A stretch of 64,000 bases of DNA from an uncultured Caulobacterales bacterium (GCA_947503715.1 CANNER010000004.1:124001-188000), one strand, 5' to 3'; counted from the first letter of the stretch, positions 27,704-37,005 are shown. Notes: generated by a model not told the origin, from the letters alone. A program made the numbers and translations.

Positions 27704-28441
27704 CTATTGGCGTTTTTCGTGTTCCTTATCTGTGAACGCATCAAAGGCGTCTATCACGTCATCGACGCTGCCCTGCATCTCGACATGACCGTCTTTGAGC
27801 CAAATTGCTGTCTTACAATAACGGCGGACAATTTTGGTATTGTGACTGGCGAGAACAAAGCCTGAGGCGCCTTCGACCATACCCTTGAGACGCTTTTCGG
27901 CCTTCAACCGGAAGACGCGGTCACCTGCGCCAATCCATTCATCGAGAAGCAGGATTTCGGGCTTCAATGCCGTGATCGTTGCGAAAGATAAGCGCATCGC
28001 CATGCCTTGCGAATAGGTCACCATGGGATCATCAATGACGGCTTCCAACTCGCTGAACGCAATAATTTTGGGCATGATCTCAAGCATTTCGGCGCGGGAA
28101 AACCCTGCGATCATCCCCATCAGGAGGATGTTGGCCCGACCCGACATATCAATCCGCATCCCGATACCGAGATTAAACAGAGCCGCTGTACGACCGTTAA
28201 TTTCGACGCTGCCTGTATCAGGTTCATAGATACCCGCAAGAATACGCAGCAACGTCGATTTTCCGGAGCCGTTCAGCCCAACCAATGCGAGGCTTTCACC
28301 TTCCACAATTTTCAAATTAATACCGGAGAGCGCTTGCTTTGGCGGCGCGGCTTTGCGCGTCAGAAGGCCTTTCAATCCACCCGCGACACGCGGATAGGTC
28401 AGTGAAAGGTCTTTGACGTCAATGAGGGTTTTGCGGCTCAT
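27704..28441 (-). CDS. ABC-2 polysaccharide exporter, ATP-binding subunit
   Basis: 245 residues. Walker A GLNGSGKST is at 55-63, the signature YSQGMAMRLSFA at 143-154, Walker B ILLLDEW at 163-169, and an H-loop in LASHNTKIV. The order and the long arm before the signature match KpsT/Wzt-type ATPases of O-antigen, capsule or teichoic-acid exporters. It ends soon after the nucleotide domain, so it lacks the extra carbohydrate-binding C-terminal domain of long Wzt proteins. It starts 4 bp after its permease partner. Confidence 0.9.
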   Translation of the reverse strand: MSRKTLIDVKDLSLTYPRVAGGLKGLLTRKAAPPKQALSGINLKIVEGESLALVGLNGSGKSTLLRILAGIYEPDTGSVEINGRTAALFNLGIGMRIDMSGRANILLMGMIAGFSRAEMLEIMPKIIAFSELEAVIDDPMVTYSQGMAMRLSFATITALKPEILLLDEWIGAGDRVFRLKAEKRLKGMVEGASGFVLASHNTKIVRRYCKTAIWLKDGHVEMQGSVDDVIDAFDAFTDKEHEKRQ

Positions 28442-28445
28442 GACA

Positions 28446-29225
28446 TCAGACCCAGAACACGACGCGTTTACGGAAAATTTGCAGCAAGATAATGGCTAGT
28501 ATCCAGCCGACCAAACTCATCACGCCCACGACAATCCAGGCCTTAATCGGCATCGTGCCATAAACAATCGGATCACGCACAATGGCAATATAATGTGTCA
28601 GCGGATTCCAATCGAGCATGGCTGCGCGTTTGCCGACCTGTGACGGAAAGTAGAGGATGGGCGTGAGGAAGAACATTACGCCCATAATCGCCTGCACTAA
28701 ATGCGCCGCATCGCGAAATCGCGTGCAGATAATGCCGAGGACAATTTGGACCCAGACCGTATTAATTAATATCACGATAAAGCCGACAATCGCCCATAAT
28801 CCTTCCAACGGGATTTTCCATGGCGACAGAACAACAACAAAAAGAATAACGGGAATTTGGTAGGCGAATTTAATCAGGCCGCGCAGAATACTTTGCAGGA
28901 TAAACCCCGTCAGCGGTAGGTCTGTTGCCAGCAACCAGTTTCGGGAATGCACAAATATATTTGACCCATCCACGACCGTTTGCTGCAGGAAGAAAAACAG
29001 CCAGAGCCCGAACGCCAGCCACATGGCAAACTCGCCCGGCTCGCCCGGGGCAAAGGATCCGAAGATGAAGAGCTTCACGGCCACGAACAGGGCGAAGGCG
29101 AACGCAATCCATGCGACACCCACGATGGAGCGTTTATAAGTTTGCTGCATATCGGTCACGGCCAGACGCGCCCATAAATTGGTGCGTCCCAATGCGCTGC
29201 CGATATCCCTGAATGCATCCATCAT
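28446..29225 (-). CDS. ABC-2 polysaccharide exporter, permease subunit
   Basis: 259 residues with six predicted helices of the ABC-2 type. DLPLTGFILQSILRGLIKF and the late GVMFFLTPILYFPSQVG with NPLTHYIAIVRDPIVYG are characteristic of KpsM/Wzm/RfbA-type permeases. It forms a pair with the ATPase downstream and would move an undecaprenyl- or lipid-linked glycan across the inner membrane. No glycan biosynthesis genes are nearby; the GT2 enzyme at 10-11.6 kb is distant. Confidence 0.9.
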   Translation of the reverse strand: MMDAFRDIGSALGRTNLWARLAVTDMQQTYKRSIVGVAWIAFAFALFVAVKLFIFGSFAPGEPGEFAMWLAFGLWLFFFLQQTVVDGSNIFVHSRNWLLATDLPLTGFILQSILRGLIKFAYQIPVILFVVVLSPWKIPLEGLWAIVGFIVILINTVWVQIVLGIICTRFRDAAHLVQAIMGVMFFLTPILYFPSQVGKRAAMLDWNPLTHYIAIVRDPIVYGTMPIKAWIVVGVMSLVGWILAIILLQIFRKRVVFWV

Positions 29226-29276
29226 TATGCGTGCGGATTAAGGCCGTGACAGCGTAACTGCAACCGCCAATTCATG

Positions 29277-30458
29277 TCATTCGCCCTGTGTTACATCATG
29301 GCCGTAAAGCCAATCCATCCGGCGGTGGACAATGGACGGCACCAACCGCCCTGCTAGCCACATCGGCCCATAAGTCGCGAGTTGTTCAGGCACAGTGCGT
29401 TTGTGGAATGTGCGCATATTTGCGCGGGACGCGGCTTGGACTTTTGCCGTGCGCGCCAATCGCTTGGCTTGATAAGCTTGCAAGCCTCTGGGAGACTGCA
29501 CTTTTGCGAGTTCCTCTGCCAGCACCCAAGCGTCTTCCACGGCCATTGCGGCGCCCTGTGCGAGGAAGGGCAGCATGGGATGGGCGGCATCCCCAAGCAA
29601 AACAACCGGCCCATCCGTCCATTTTGGAAGCGGGTCTCGGTCAATCAAAGCCCATTTATTGAGGGTCTCCGCCTCCTCTATCAGTGACGTAATCGTTGGA
29701 TGCCAGCCTGCGAAATCCTCTAATGCGTCAGCCTTATCGCCTTTGACAGACCAACCTTCCTCTTGCCAATCCGTGCGTTCAACGACGCCCACAAAATTCG
29801 CGAGCGACGCATCCGCGCCTAAGCAATATGTCACCGCATGCCGACCTTTCCCGAACCAAGCGCAGGCGGTGTGCCGCGGTGCATTCCGGCCCAGACGGTC
29901 CATGGGCACAACAGCCCGCCACGCGACATTTCCTGTAAATCGCGCTTTCTCAGGTCCCAACATGGTCTCTCGGATTATGGATTTGATACCATCCGCCCCA
30001 ATGAGGATATCACCCTCAATATGAGAACCACCCTCTAGAATGACCCGAATACCGGTCTCCAATGTTTCATAAGACTGAATTTTTGAGCTTAGTTTCAACA
30101 CGCCCGGTGGAAGATTAGCGGCCAGCGCTTCAATATAATGCGCGCGGTGAATGTGAAAATAGGGCGCTCCCCAGCGCGTCTCGCTTTGGTTCGCCAAGGG
30201 GATATCAAAGATGGGACGCCCGCTTTCGCCCATCCGCGCTTCAATTGAGACGGGTCGGAAAGCACGCTTGGCCACATCGTCCAAAAGATCTAATTTCCTT
30301 AGAACCTTCACCGCATTGGGCGAAATTTGAATGCCGGCGCCTACCTCTTTGAGGGCGCTAGCTTGTTCTAATAATACAACCTCTAGGCCGCGACGATGGC
30401 AGGCAATTGCAGACGTGATGCCCCCAATCCCTGCCCCGACGATAATTATCTTTGTCAT
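29277..30458 (-). CDS. Class A flavin monooxygenase (hydroxybenzoate/salicylate-hydroxylase-like)
   Basis: 393 residues. All three fingerprints of class A single-component flavoprotein hydroxylases are present: GAGIGG (8-13), GADGIKS (the DG motif, near 155) and GDAAHPMLPFLAQGAAMAVEDA (the GD motif, near 285). VGAGIQISPNAVKVL is typical of the 3-hydroxybenzoate-6-hydroxylase and salicylate-hydroxylase branch. It uses NAD(P)H and O2 to hydroxylate an aromatic or related ring. No aromatic pathway genes are adjacent, so the substrate is open. Confidence 0.88.
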   Translation of the reverse strand: MTKIIIVGAGIGGITSAIACHRRGLEVVLLEQASALKEVGAGIQISPNAVKVLRKLDLLDDVAKRAFRPVSIEARMGESGRPIFDIPLANQSETRWGAPYFHIHRAHYIEALAANLPPGVLKLSSKIQSYETLETGIRVILEGGSHIEGDILIGADGIKSIIRETMLGPEKARFTGNVAWRAVVPMDRLGRNAPRHTACAWFGKGRHAVTYCLGADASLANFVGVVERTDWQEEGWSVKGDKADALEDFAGWHPTITSLIEEAETLNKWALIDRDPLPKWTDGPVVLLGDAAHPMLPFLAQGAAMAVEDAWVLAEELAKVQSPRGLQAYQAKRLARTAKVQAASRANMRTFHKRTVPEQLATYGPMWLAGRLVPSIVHRRMDWLYGHDVTQGE

Positions 30459-30493
30459 AAACCGAACGTGCAGATTTAACGCCTCTGACGCAA

Positions 30494-30523
30494 TAAAAAA
30501 GGCGATGCCACGGCACCGCCTTT
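30494..30523 (-). terminator. Intrinsic terminator after the second TonB receptor
   Basis: Stem GGCGATGCC/GGCACCGCC (30501-30509 and 30512-30520, one wobble pair) is followed on the minus strand by six T. It lies 25 bp after the receptor stop. Confidence 0.8.
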
Positions 30524-30547
30524 AAAGCTACTGAGTTTCAGAAAAGC

Positions 30548-33133
30548 TTAGAAAATCCGCTTCAAACTCGCAGAAACGGTTGTGCCACGATCAAAACTGT
30601 CTGTGATGACAGTTGTGTCACCTAACGTCTGGCTGGCTTCATATCCATCGTTAAAGATGTTCTGGACTTTAAAGCCCAGTTCGTACTCGCCGCCTTTGAT
30701 GTTGAAATCATGGTTATAAACAAAGTCGACCGTCAGGGGCAGTTCTTCGATAATGGAGGGCAAGCCGTTTGAGAGGTCTTCAACCGCACGGATACGCTCG
30801 GAAGAATAGTTCAATAGGAAAGTTGCTTCCCATCCACCGTCGAAATCCTCAAGACCCAGCTGAAGATTGGCGAGATGATCACTCTGTCCCTGCAATTTCC
30901 GACCATCGGAATAAAGACCCGAAGCCGATAAAACGAGGGGATCGACACCCTGCGCCGGATTAACACTGGGCGGGGTGATGAAGACATCGCCGTTAGCACT
31001 CACCGAACTGTCCGTGTATGTATAATTCGCACGAATGATGAAGTCTTTCCCGTTTAGCGCATCAACGCCAAGACCGGAAAGCTCGGTCACTTTTTCGAAC
31101 TCAACTTCCATCCCATAAAGTTCTGCGGACGGGGCGTTCAGGAAACTCGTCGCATTAGACTCGCCGAGGCCGTTAAAGATAAATTCCTCAATCGGATTGG
31201 TGAAGTCTTTGTAGAACCCACCGAGCGTCACAAATTGCTTGCGCCCGAAATAATATTCGACGCGCGCGTCGAGGTTATTGGCTTCCGAATTTTTCAGGAA
31301 GGGGTTACCGACGAAACGGTCATCCGTTTCCGTGTTGACGAAAATGGATGGTGTGAGTTCGCGGAATTGCGGGCGGTTTATCGTTTTGGACGCTGCGAGG
31401 CGCAGCTGCAAATTATCCGCAAATGTGTAAGTCAAAGTCGCAGCGGGAAGGAAAAAATCCTGTGCCAATGCGTCAAATTCAAACCGGCTGCCCTCGACAG
31501 TGGCTTGAGCAATCGCCGTGTCCTGCGTGGAATCTTCATACCGTGCGCCCGCGGAGAAACGGAGCTTCTCGTTTACCTCAACATCAACACCCGCATAAAC
31601 ACCGATGACCTCCAAGGCCGCTTCAGACTGATCCGGGAAGCCTGTTGTGCCGCCGCGACGGATTTCGAGGATGCCTGCGTTTACAACTTCATCGGAGAAA
31701 ATCTGGTCTATTCGCGAATTACGGAGTTCCGCTGGCAGAGAACCGAAATAGCGGAAATCCGCCTGTTCGCTGTCACGGGACTTATCGAGATAAGCACCAC
31801 CAAATTTCAGGTCTGTTTCCAACCCACCGAGAGAAACAGGTATGACGAAGTCGAGTCCTGCATCGAATGTCGTGTCGTCCAGCTCGGAAAAACGGATATC
31901 GTTATTTGTACCGGGACGGTTAAACTGGAATTGGAAGCCGTTGCCGTTTTCAAAATCCTCGTAGTTCACGCGACGCTCATAGGGCGCATCACGGCCCGCT
32001 TCCGCATAGGCGAGACGCCAATTGATCTCGGCATCGTTCAAACCACTAATAAAGTGAGAACCGAGGATTTGTCCCATATAGACTTCGCGCTCAAACCATT
32101 CGGTGAAATCCTGACGGAAAATCCGGTCTTCGCGGTCAACACCGGTCAGGATACGCGCTTCAGCAGAAGACTGACGTGTCGCCAGACCGACAAATTGAAT
32201 GTCGTGATCTGGGTTGAACTCGATTCCCAAGCCTAGCAGGCCGTTCAGCGAAATTTTGTTTTCCGTAGAACGACGCGTACCTTGGTCGAGAATTTCGAGG
32301 CCTTCGGAGCCGATATTGGCCGTGTTGTCTTCGCCCTCGCGCGTTTCCCAACTATTGTCATAGCCAAGCGTGGCGAGCAGTCCGACGGACATGCCGCTAT
32401 CCATATCCCAACGTTGACCGCCGGAAACGCGGACACCGCCATTAAATGGAATCTCGTCCTGTTGATCAATGATAAGCGTGGAGAAGCTCTCGAAATTTTC
32501 TGTCGGAACGCCATTCGCATCCAGAGGCGGAGCATCACGCAAACCATCATCAAATCCCGTAAAGTCGGAACCTGATCCGTCATAAGTAAGGCCTTCTTCC
32601 AAAGTGGTCTCAGAATTATAAGAACCGGAGACGGAGATTTCGAGGAAGGGTTCATTCGGCAAGGATTTGGTCGTCATATTAATCGCACCACCGCCAAATT
32701 CACCGGAAAATTCAGGCGAATAAGTCTTGGACACGACCACACCGGACAGGACCGAAGTCGGGAACAGATCCAGCGGCGCAACACGGCGCAGCGGTTCCGG
32801 CGACGGGAGCGGCGAACCGTTCAATGTCGCGCTGGAGTAACGCTCATTCAGGCCGCGCACGACGACGAATTTGCCTTGGCTGAGGGAAAGTCCCGTCACG
32901 CGGGTCAGGGCCGAGGCAATATCGCCCGCACCCGTTGTCTCGAATGCACCTGTGTCGAGCACGCTTGTGATCTCAGATGTCACGCGTTTGGTATCAGGAA
33001 TATTCGTTGCGGTCGCGATGACCACATCCTCAGTGCTGGTATCCTGCGCCAATACAGGCGCGGCTGTCAGCGTGGAAAGTGCGGTGGCGCCCATGAGGAG
33101 GCGGGTGAGTTTTTTTTGTGTCATGTGCGTCAT
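30548..33133 (-). CDS. TonB-dependent outer-membrane receptor
   Basis: 861 residues. The signal peptide ends near ALA-QD (TLTAAPVLAQD). The plug (about 35-155) has TSVLDTGAFETTGAGDIASALTRVTGL then FVVVRGLNERYSSATLNGSPLPSPEPLRRVAPLDLFPTSVL, a form common in Caulobacterales and Sphingomonadales. The barrel ends in SASLKRIF with terminal Phe. A duplicated beta-rich lipoprotein is encoded 103 bp upstream on the same strand, separated by a small hairpin, and PHO boxes lie before that gene. The ligand is thus likely a phosphorus compound, by inference from the regulatory sites alone. Confidence 0.9.
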   Translation of the reverse strand: MTHMTQKKLTRLLMGATALSTLTAAPVLAQDTSTEDVVIATATNIPDTKRVTSEITSVLDTGAFETTGAGDIASALTRVTGLSLSQGKFVVVRGLNERYSSATLNGSPLPSPEPLRRVAPLDLFPTSVLSGVVVSKTYSPEFSGEFGGGAINMTTKSLPNEPFLEISVSGSYNSETTLEEGLTYDGSGSDFTGFDDGLRDAPPLDANGVPTENFESFSTLIIDQQDEIPFNGGVRVSGGQRWDMDSGMSVGLLATLGYDNSWETREGEDNTANIGSEGLEILDQGTRRSTENKISLNGLLGLGIEFNPDHDIQFVGLATRQSSAEARILTGVDREDRIFRQDFTEWFEREVYMGQILGSHFISGLNDAEINWRLAYAEAGRDAPYERRVNYEDFENGNGFQFQFNRPGTNNDIRFSELDDTTFDAGLDFVIPVSLGGLETDLKFGGAYLDKSRDSEQADFRYFGSLPAELRNSRIDQIFSDEVVNAGILEIRRGGTTGFPDQSEAALEVIGVYAGVDVEVNEKLRFSAGARYEDSTQDTAIAQATVEGSRFEFDALAQDFFLPAATLTYTFADNLQLRLAASKTINRPQFRELTPSIFVNTETDDRFVGNPFLKNSEANNLDARVEYYFGRKQFVTLGGFYKDFTNPIEEFIFNGLGESNATSFLNAPSAELYGMEVEFEKVTELSGLGVDALNGKDFIIRANYTYTDSSVSANGDVFITPPSVNPAQGVDPLVLSASGLYSDGRKLQGQSDHLANLQLGLEDFDGGWEATFLLNYSSERIRAVEDLSNGLPSIIEELPLTVDFVYNHDFNIKGGEYELGFKVQNIFNDGYEASQTLGDTTVITDSFDRGTTVSASLKRIF

Positions 33134-33202
33134 GGATACTGTCCGGTTGAGCGCTGAAAGAAAAAGCGGACTGACGACGAGGTTAGTGATCGTCAGCCCT
33201 GT

Positions 33203-33223
33203 GCCGCCCCTTGAGGGGACGGC
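33203..33223 (-). other. Intercistronic hairpin
   Basis: GCCG-CCCC/GGGG-A-CGGC forms an 8-bp stem with one bulged A and a 4-base loop between the lipoprotein and receptor genes. There is no T-tract, so it may stabilise or process the mRNA rather than end it. Confidence 0.4.
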
Positions 33224-33236
33224 AGTTCATTAAGGT

Positions 33237-36035
33237 CTATTGTTGTGCAACTGTTGCGGTCGAGCTGCGATCAACCTGCAGTGTCCAACCTTCATACCAA
33301 GTGTCATCCGCATCTTCGACGGCCCCGACATAATCGGCTGCATCAAAGAAGGGGTCGATTGTAGACGGGTCAGTCGCGGGTGTTGTTGTGTCGCCATCGG
33401 CAGGCACATATTGGTCATTATCGACACTGGATGTGCCCGCAGAGACATTGTTTGCACCGGCATCGAACGCGGCGACCGTCGCGGCATCCCCTGCGTCGTC
33501 ATCCGTCTCAAGGTTCTCGGCATTATCCACGACCAGCATGCTGTCAAATGTGATATCGCCGGATGTGACCTGAGCAGCTGTTTCGCTATCGTCAATATCG
33601 ACACCGGCGTCCTGGAAACCCGTAATGAGACCATTCAGGAATTCACCGGCCGTGCCTGCGCGAATGACCATCCCGCTATCGCCGACATCGCCGCCGACAA
33701 AGGTAAAGTTGGACACAGTCGGATTAGAGCGAGGCAGAAGCGTGTTGTTTGAAGAGCGGTTATCACCTTCAATCGCGCGGTCGCCCGCATCATCGGCTTG
33801 GTCCACGATGACGAATTGGGCGTTACCAACCCAGCCATCTGTCCAATCCATGCTGTCATCGCCATTACCCGTCAGGAAGACGTGTTTGACATTGACCGTC
33901 CCGCCGAAAAACTCGATGCCGTCATCCGAATTGTTGTGAACCTGAATAAAGTCGACCTGTGTGCCGGAACCGATGCCTTGGAATGCGATGCCGTTCAACT
34001 CGTCCTCGTCATTGATAAGGTTGCCGGCAAAGGAGACCCGCGTAAAGAAAAGGTTGCCGGAGTTGTCCGTTGAGTCATTCCCGCCGAACAGACCGGAAGA
34101 ACCTTCGCCGGATTTCTCACAATTGACGGACCCGCCTGTGGCTGTCGCATCGATACAATCATTGATTGGCGCGCGACCATTGATGATGAGGCCACCCCAT
34201 TCGCCGCGATCTGTTAGCGGGTCAAAGGCATTGCCCGCTGCATCTTCGCCAAAGACTTCCTTGCGGGATGTCATGTTGACCGGCGCCGTTTCCGTGCCGT
34301 TGGACCGGATTTGCGAGCCGCGGGCGATGACGAGGTAATCTTCACCGGAGCGACCGAAAATCGTCACGCCCGGATCAATTGTCAGGATCGCAGAGGCTGC
34401 GCCCGCAATTGGGGCTGCCGGGTCACCACCGGCATCTTCACCGATAAAGACCGCACCATCGAGCTGATAGATAAAGTTATTATTCAGGCGGACATTGGAT
34501 GTCACCGTCCCTGCCAATTCGCAGATATCTTTGCCATCAACACTCTCACCCGTGGAAAGTGTACCCGCCGGACATTCCGTCGGGCTTTCTGTAATCGCAA
34601 ATGTCCAACCGGAAGCCCAGTTGCTGTCCGGTGTTTCGGTCGGACCGAAAGCGCCGATATAGTCGACATTCTCGAAGCCGGGCTCAGTCGACAGGTCTGC
34701 TGCCGTGACACCTAATTCAGCATTTCCCGGGAAGAAATCGTTGGACAGAGAGTTATTGCCCTGAACGACATTGGGGGAGTTAGCGACAAAGCTCTCCGTG
34801 TCGAATGTTTCGCTGCTATCGCCGCTCTCGATATTATCCGCATTGTCGAGGAAGAGTGACGCATATGTCAGAGAGCCGTTCTGGGCGCGGGCAATGGAGC
34901 CGTCATCAATGTCGATACCGGCATCCTGGAAGCCCGTGATGATACCATTCACGATATTGGCGTCCGTGCCAGCGCGATTGACGACGCCCGTATCGCCGGA
35001 CGCGCCGCCGAGGAAGGTGAAGTTGGCGATTGTCGGATTGGAGCGTGGGGTCAGCTCATTGTTCGAGGAACGGTTATCGCCCTCAATCCCGCGATCCCCC
35101 GCATCTTCACCCTGACGGACCAACACATATTGTGCGCCACCCTGCCAGCCATCCGTCCAATCAAGGCTATCGTCGCCGATACCCGTTAGGACGAGGAAGT
35201 TACACTGGACCGTGCCGCCGAAGAACTCGACGCCGTCATCGGCATTATTATGGACCTGAATATGATCGCAAGTCGTGCCCGCGCCGACGCCCTGGAAAGC
35301 AATACCATTCAATTCATCCTCATCATTGATGAGGTTACCCGCATATTTGACCTGCATGAATTGCAATGTACCCGAATTGTCCTGGGCATCATCACCACCA
35401 AAGAGACCGGAAGAGCCTTCGCCGGATTTTTCACAATCTGCAGAGCCACCCGTCGCTGTTGCGTCAATACAATCATTGATCGGTGCAAAACCGTTAATGA
35501 CCAAACCGCCCCAGAGACCCCGATCCGTGTCAGGATTGACCGTACCCTGTACGTCTTCAATAGATGTCATAATGACGGGCGAATCCGCCTCACCCAGCGC
35601 GTTCAAACGCGACCCGCGGGAGACAACCAGATAGTCTTCGCCTGCCTTACCAAAAAGCGTCACCCCTGCCGGAATGGTCAGGGCCACATTTGCGCCGCCA
35701 TCTTCACCGACAAAGACCGGGCCGTCCAGCGCATAGCCGTTTTCGGCTGTGAGGGTGAGGTTCTCGGTCACTGTGCCCGTAATGGTACAGGCCTCGACTG
35801 TGCCCGTTGTATTTGTGATCGTCTCCAGCGTTGTGCCTGTCGGACAATTATCATTCGGGACCAAGTCGACATCAGCAGCCGTTGCACCGCCACCGGTCGT
35901 TGGCGGGTTAATGACAACCGGCCCCACATCACCCGGAGATGAGACTGATCCCCCATCACAGGCCGCGAACGCAAAGGCCGCTACAGAAGATAAGAGAAGA
36001 CCTCGGACAGCGGAGGATTTGGAGAAAAGAGTCAT
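33237..36035 (-). CDS. Two-fold duplicated beta-rich lipoprotein, partner of the TonB receptor
   Basis: 932 residues. The signal ends in a lipobox (FAAC, Cys26; Asp at +2). After a short Pro/Gly linker the protein consists of two homologous halves (about 58-485 and 486-932). Each has a cysteine-bearing head (ECPAGT.../NCPTGT...), then LDGPVFVGEDGG, TIPAGVTLFGKAGEDYLVVSRGS and DRGLWGGLVINGFAPINDCI. Next come SGEGSSGLFGG, GNLINDEDELNGIAFQG, HNNADDGVEFFGGTV and DRGIEGDNRSSNN. The periodic short strands suggest a right-handed beta-helix. Such proteins next to TonB receptors are common in this clade, often misnamed 'multidrug transporter'; no enzyme activity is established. A surface-capture or binding role for the receptor is inferred. 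PHO boxes lie 95-157 bp upstream. Confidence 0.82.
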   Translation of the reverse strand: MTLFSKSSAVRGLLLSSVAAFAFAACDGGSVSSPGDVGPVVINPPTTGGGATAADVDLVPNDNCPTGTTLETITNTTGTVEACTITGTVTENLTLTAENGYALDGPVFVGEDGGANVALTIPAGVTLFGKAGEDYLVVSRGSRLNALGEADSPVIMTSIEDVQGTVNPDTDRGLWGGLVINGFAPINDCIDATATGGSADCEKSGEGSSGLFGGDDAQDNSGTLQFMQVKYAGNLINDEDELNGIAFQGVGAGTTCDHIQVHNNADDGVEFFGGTVQCNFLVLTGIGDDSLDWTDGWQGGAQYVLVRQGEDAGDRGIEGDNRSSNNELTPRSNPTIANFTFLGGASGDTGVVNRAGTDANIVNGIITGFQDAGIDIDDGSIARAQNGSLTYASLFLDNADNIESGDSSETFDTESFVANSPNVVQGNNSLSNDFFPGNAELGVTAADLSTEPGFENVDYIGAFGPTETPDSNWASGWTFAITESPTECPAGTLSTGESVDGKDICELAGTVTSNVRLNNNFIYQLDGAVFIGEDAGGDPAAPIAGAASAILTIDPGVTIFGRSGEDYLVIARGSQIRSNGTETAPVNMTSRKEVFGEDAAGNAFDPLTDRGEWGGLIINGRAPINDCIDATATGGSVNCEKSGEGSSGLFGGNDSTDNSGNLFFTRVSFAGNLINDEDELNGIAFQGIGSGTQVDFIQVHNNSDDGIEFFGGTVNVKHVFLTGNGDDSMDWTDGWVGNAQFVIVDQADDAGDRAIEGDNRSSNNTLLPRSNPTVSNFTFVGGDVGDSGMVIRAGTAGEFLNGLITGFQDAGVDIDDSETAAQVTSGDITFDSMLVVDNAENLETDDDAGDAATVAAFDAGANNVSAGTSSVDNDQYVPADGDTTTPATDPSTIDPFFDAADYVGAVEDADDTWYEGWTLQVDRSSTATVAQQ
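33240..35870 (-). repeat. Internal tandem duplication of about 1.3 kb in the lipoprotein gene
   Basis: The N-terminal half (about 34,581-35,870) and C-terminal half (about 33,240-34,580) encode closely similar sequences. APINDCIDATATGG, CEKSGEGSSGLFGG, GNLINDEDELNGIAFQG and EGDNRSSNN occur in both in the same order. Differences cluster in the head segments. Confidence 0.85.
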
Positions 36036-36129
36036 GTGAAGGCCTCACCTACGAAAATTCTTTCAAGACGAGGCATTTCAGAATCGGTTACCTAACCTCG
36101 TCGTAACAAAGCGGCGTTTGACGTCTGAA

Positions 36130-36147
36130 TGTGACAGGCGGGTCACA
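36130..36147 (-). promoter_or_regulatory. Weaker second PHO-box-like site before the lipoprotein gene
   Basis: On the minus strand this reads TTGTGACCCGCCTGTCAC (bases 36148-36131): two heptamers with the 11-bp repeat of a PHO box, the second perfect and the first degenerate. The same bases form the inverted repeat TGTGAC-N6-GTCACA. Confidence 0.4.
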
Positions 36148-36174
36148 AATAGTTAGAGGTTTTTTGAATATTCC

Positions 36175-36192
36175 GTGACAGTTCAATGACAG
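36175..36192 (-). promoter_or_regulatory. PHO box (PhoB binding site) before the lipoprotein-TonB receptor operon
   Basis: The minus strand reads CTGTCATTGAACTGTCAC: two perfect heptamers (CTGTCAT and CTGTCAC) with a 4-bp spacer, the canonical PHO-box layout in the orientation of the gene. It lies 140 bp upstream of the start codon. An A/T-rich TATTCAA follows about 5 bp downstream as a possible -10. Confidence 0.8.
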
Positions 36193-36212
36193 CGCGTGGG
36201 CTTGGTCCCACG

Positions 36213-36242
36213 AAAAAGGCGTCCCAAATGAACGGAACGCCT
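36213..36242 (-). terminator. Terminator after the TPR gene
   Basis: On the minus strand AGGCGTTCC and GGGACGCCT pair (one bulge) and are followed by TTTTT. It lies about 50 bp after the TPR stop. Confidence 0.65.
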
Positions 36243-36292
36243 GTGGATAAGGTTAAAGACTATTTAAGAGTCAGAGAATTGAGGGATAAGCT

Positions 36293-36874
36293 CTAGATCG
36301 CGGCTCTTAAATTGGCGAGATTTTCCTGCGCCATGCTCCATCCAGGCTGTAACGTCAGGGCGCGTTCATAGGCTGCAATCGCCCCCGCGCGGTCACCGGA
36401 CATTTCGAGCGTGAGCGCCAAGCCGTAAGCCGCCAATGGCGCAGCGCGCTGATGATCCGCGCAATCCGCAAAGCGAGCTTTCGCCGTCGCCGCATCATTT
36501 TCCAGCAAAGCCGCAAAGCCCAGACCGAGATTGGCAAATTCATTATCGTCGACAAGGCGCGCAGCCTTGTCGAAATCGCGTGTCGCGGACTCAACTTTTC
36601 CGGAGGACAGGCGCAACAGACCCCGACGTGTCAGAAGATCAGAGCGGATATCATAATCCGGCACGGATGCCCGGTACGCTTTTGTACAGGCGCGAATTGC
36701 GCGGGAGGAGACATCACTCATATCCGCATTCAGACAATCCGACAGATTACCGAGTGTTTGAACATCCACAGTGGGAAGTGCGGTTGCGAGCGAATCCTGC
36801 GAGAATGTCTCAGTGGCATGGGCGGCGCCGACGCTGAGGCCGAGTGCGAGAAGTGTTGTTGTGATCCGTTTCAT
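36293..36874 (-). CDS. Small periplasmic TPR protein
   Basis: 193 residues. A Sec signal MKRITTTLLALGLSVGAAHA is followed by TPR-like helical pairs: RSDLLTRRGLLRLSSGKVESATRDFDKAARL (about 75-105), ANLGLGFAALLENDAATAKARFADC and AAYGLALTLEMSGDRAGAIAAYERALTLQPGW (about 150-180). Such proteins are scaffolds; in this clade they often accompany TonB receptors. The start has a GGAG-type ribosome site (AAAAAAGGAGATCACA). A PHO-box-like site lies 111-128 bp upstream, so it may be in the same regulon as the lipoprotein and receptor. Confidence 0.82.
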   Translation of the reverse strand: MKRITTTLLALGLSVGAAHATETFSQDSLATALPTVDVQTLGNLSDCLNADMSDVSSRAIRACTKAYRASVPDYDIRSDLLTRRGLLRLSSGKVESATRDFDKAARLVDDNEFANLGLGFAALLENDAATAKARFADCADHQRAAPLAAYGLALTLEMSGDRAGAIAAYERALTLQPGWSMAQENLANLRAAI

Positions 36875-36984
36875 TGTGATCTCCTTTTTTGCTCCCGAAT
36901 GTTTCGGGCGAGTTCACCAACTCTGTTCTTTTATGGGGCTGCAGACGCGCGCCGTTGGCATACGCACCGAAAGCCTAACCTCTT

Positions 36985-37002
36985 GTGACATCTCTGTTAC
37001 AC
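36985..37002 (-). promoter_or_regulatory. PHO-box-like site before the TPR gene
   Basis: The minus strand reads GTGTAACAGAGATGTCAC: two heptamers at 11-bp spacing, the second (ATGTCAC) close to consensus and the first (GTGTAAC) weaker. Orientation and distance (111 bp from the start) fit the TPR gene. Confidence 0.5.
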
Positions 37003-37005
37003 AAA

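Noticed and set aside
31235-32236. 333-codon plus-strand frame opposite the TonB receptor
   Set aside because: The minus strand encodes a full TonB receptor with signal, plug and terminal Phe; the opposite frame has no recognisable features.
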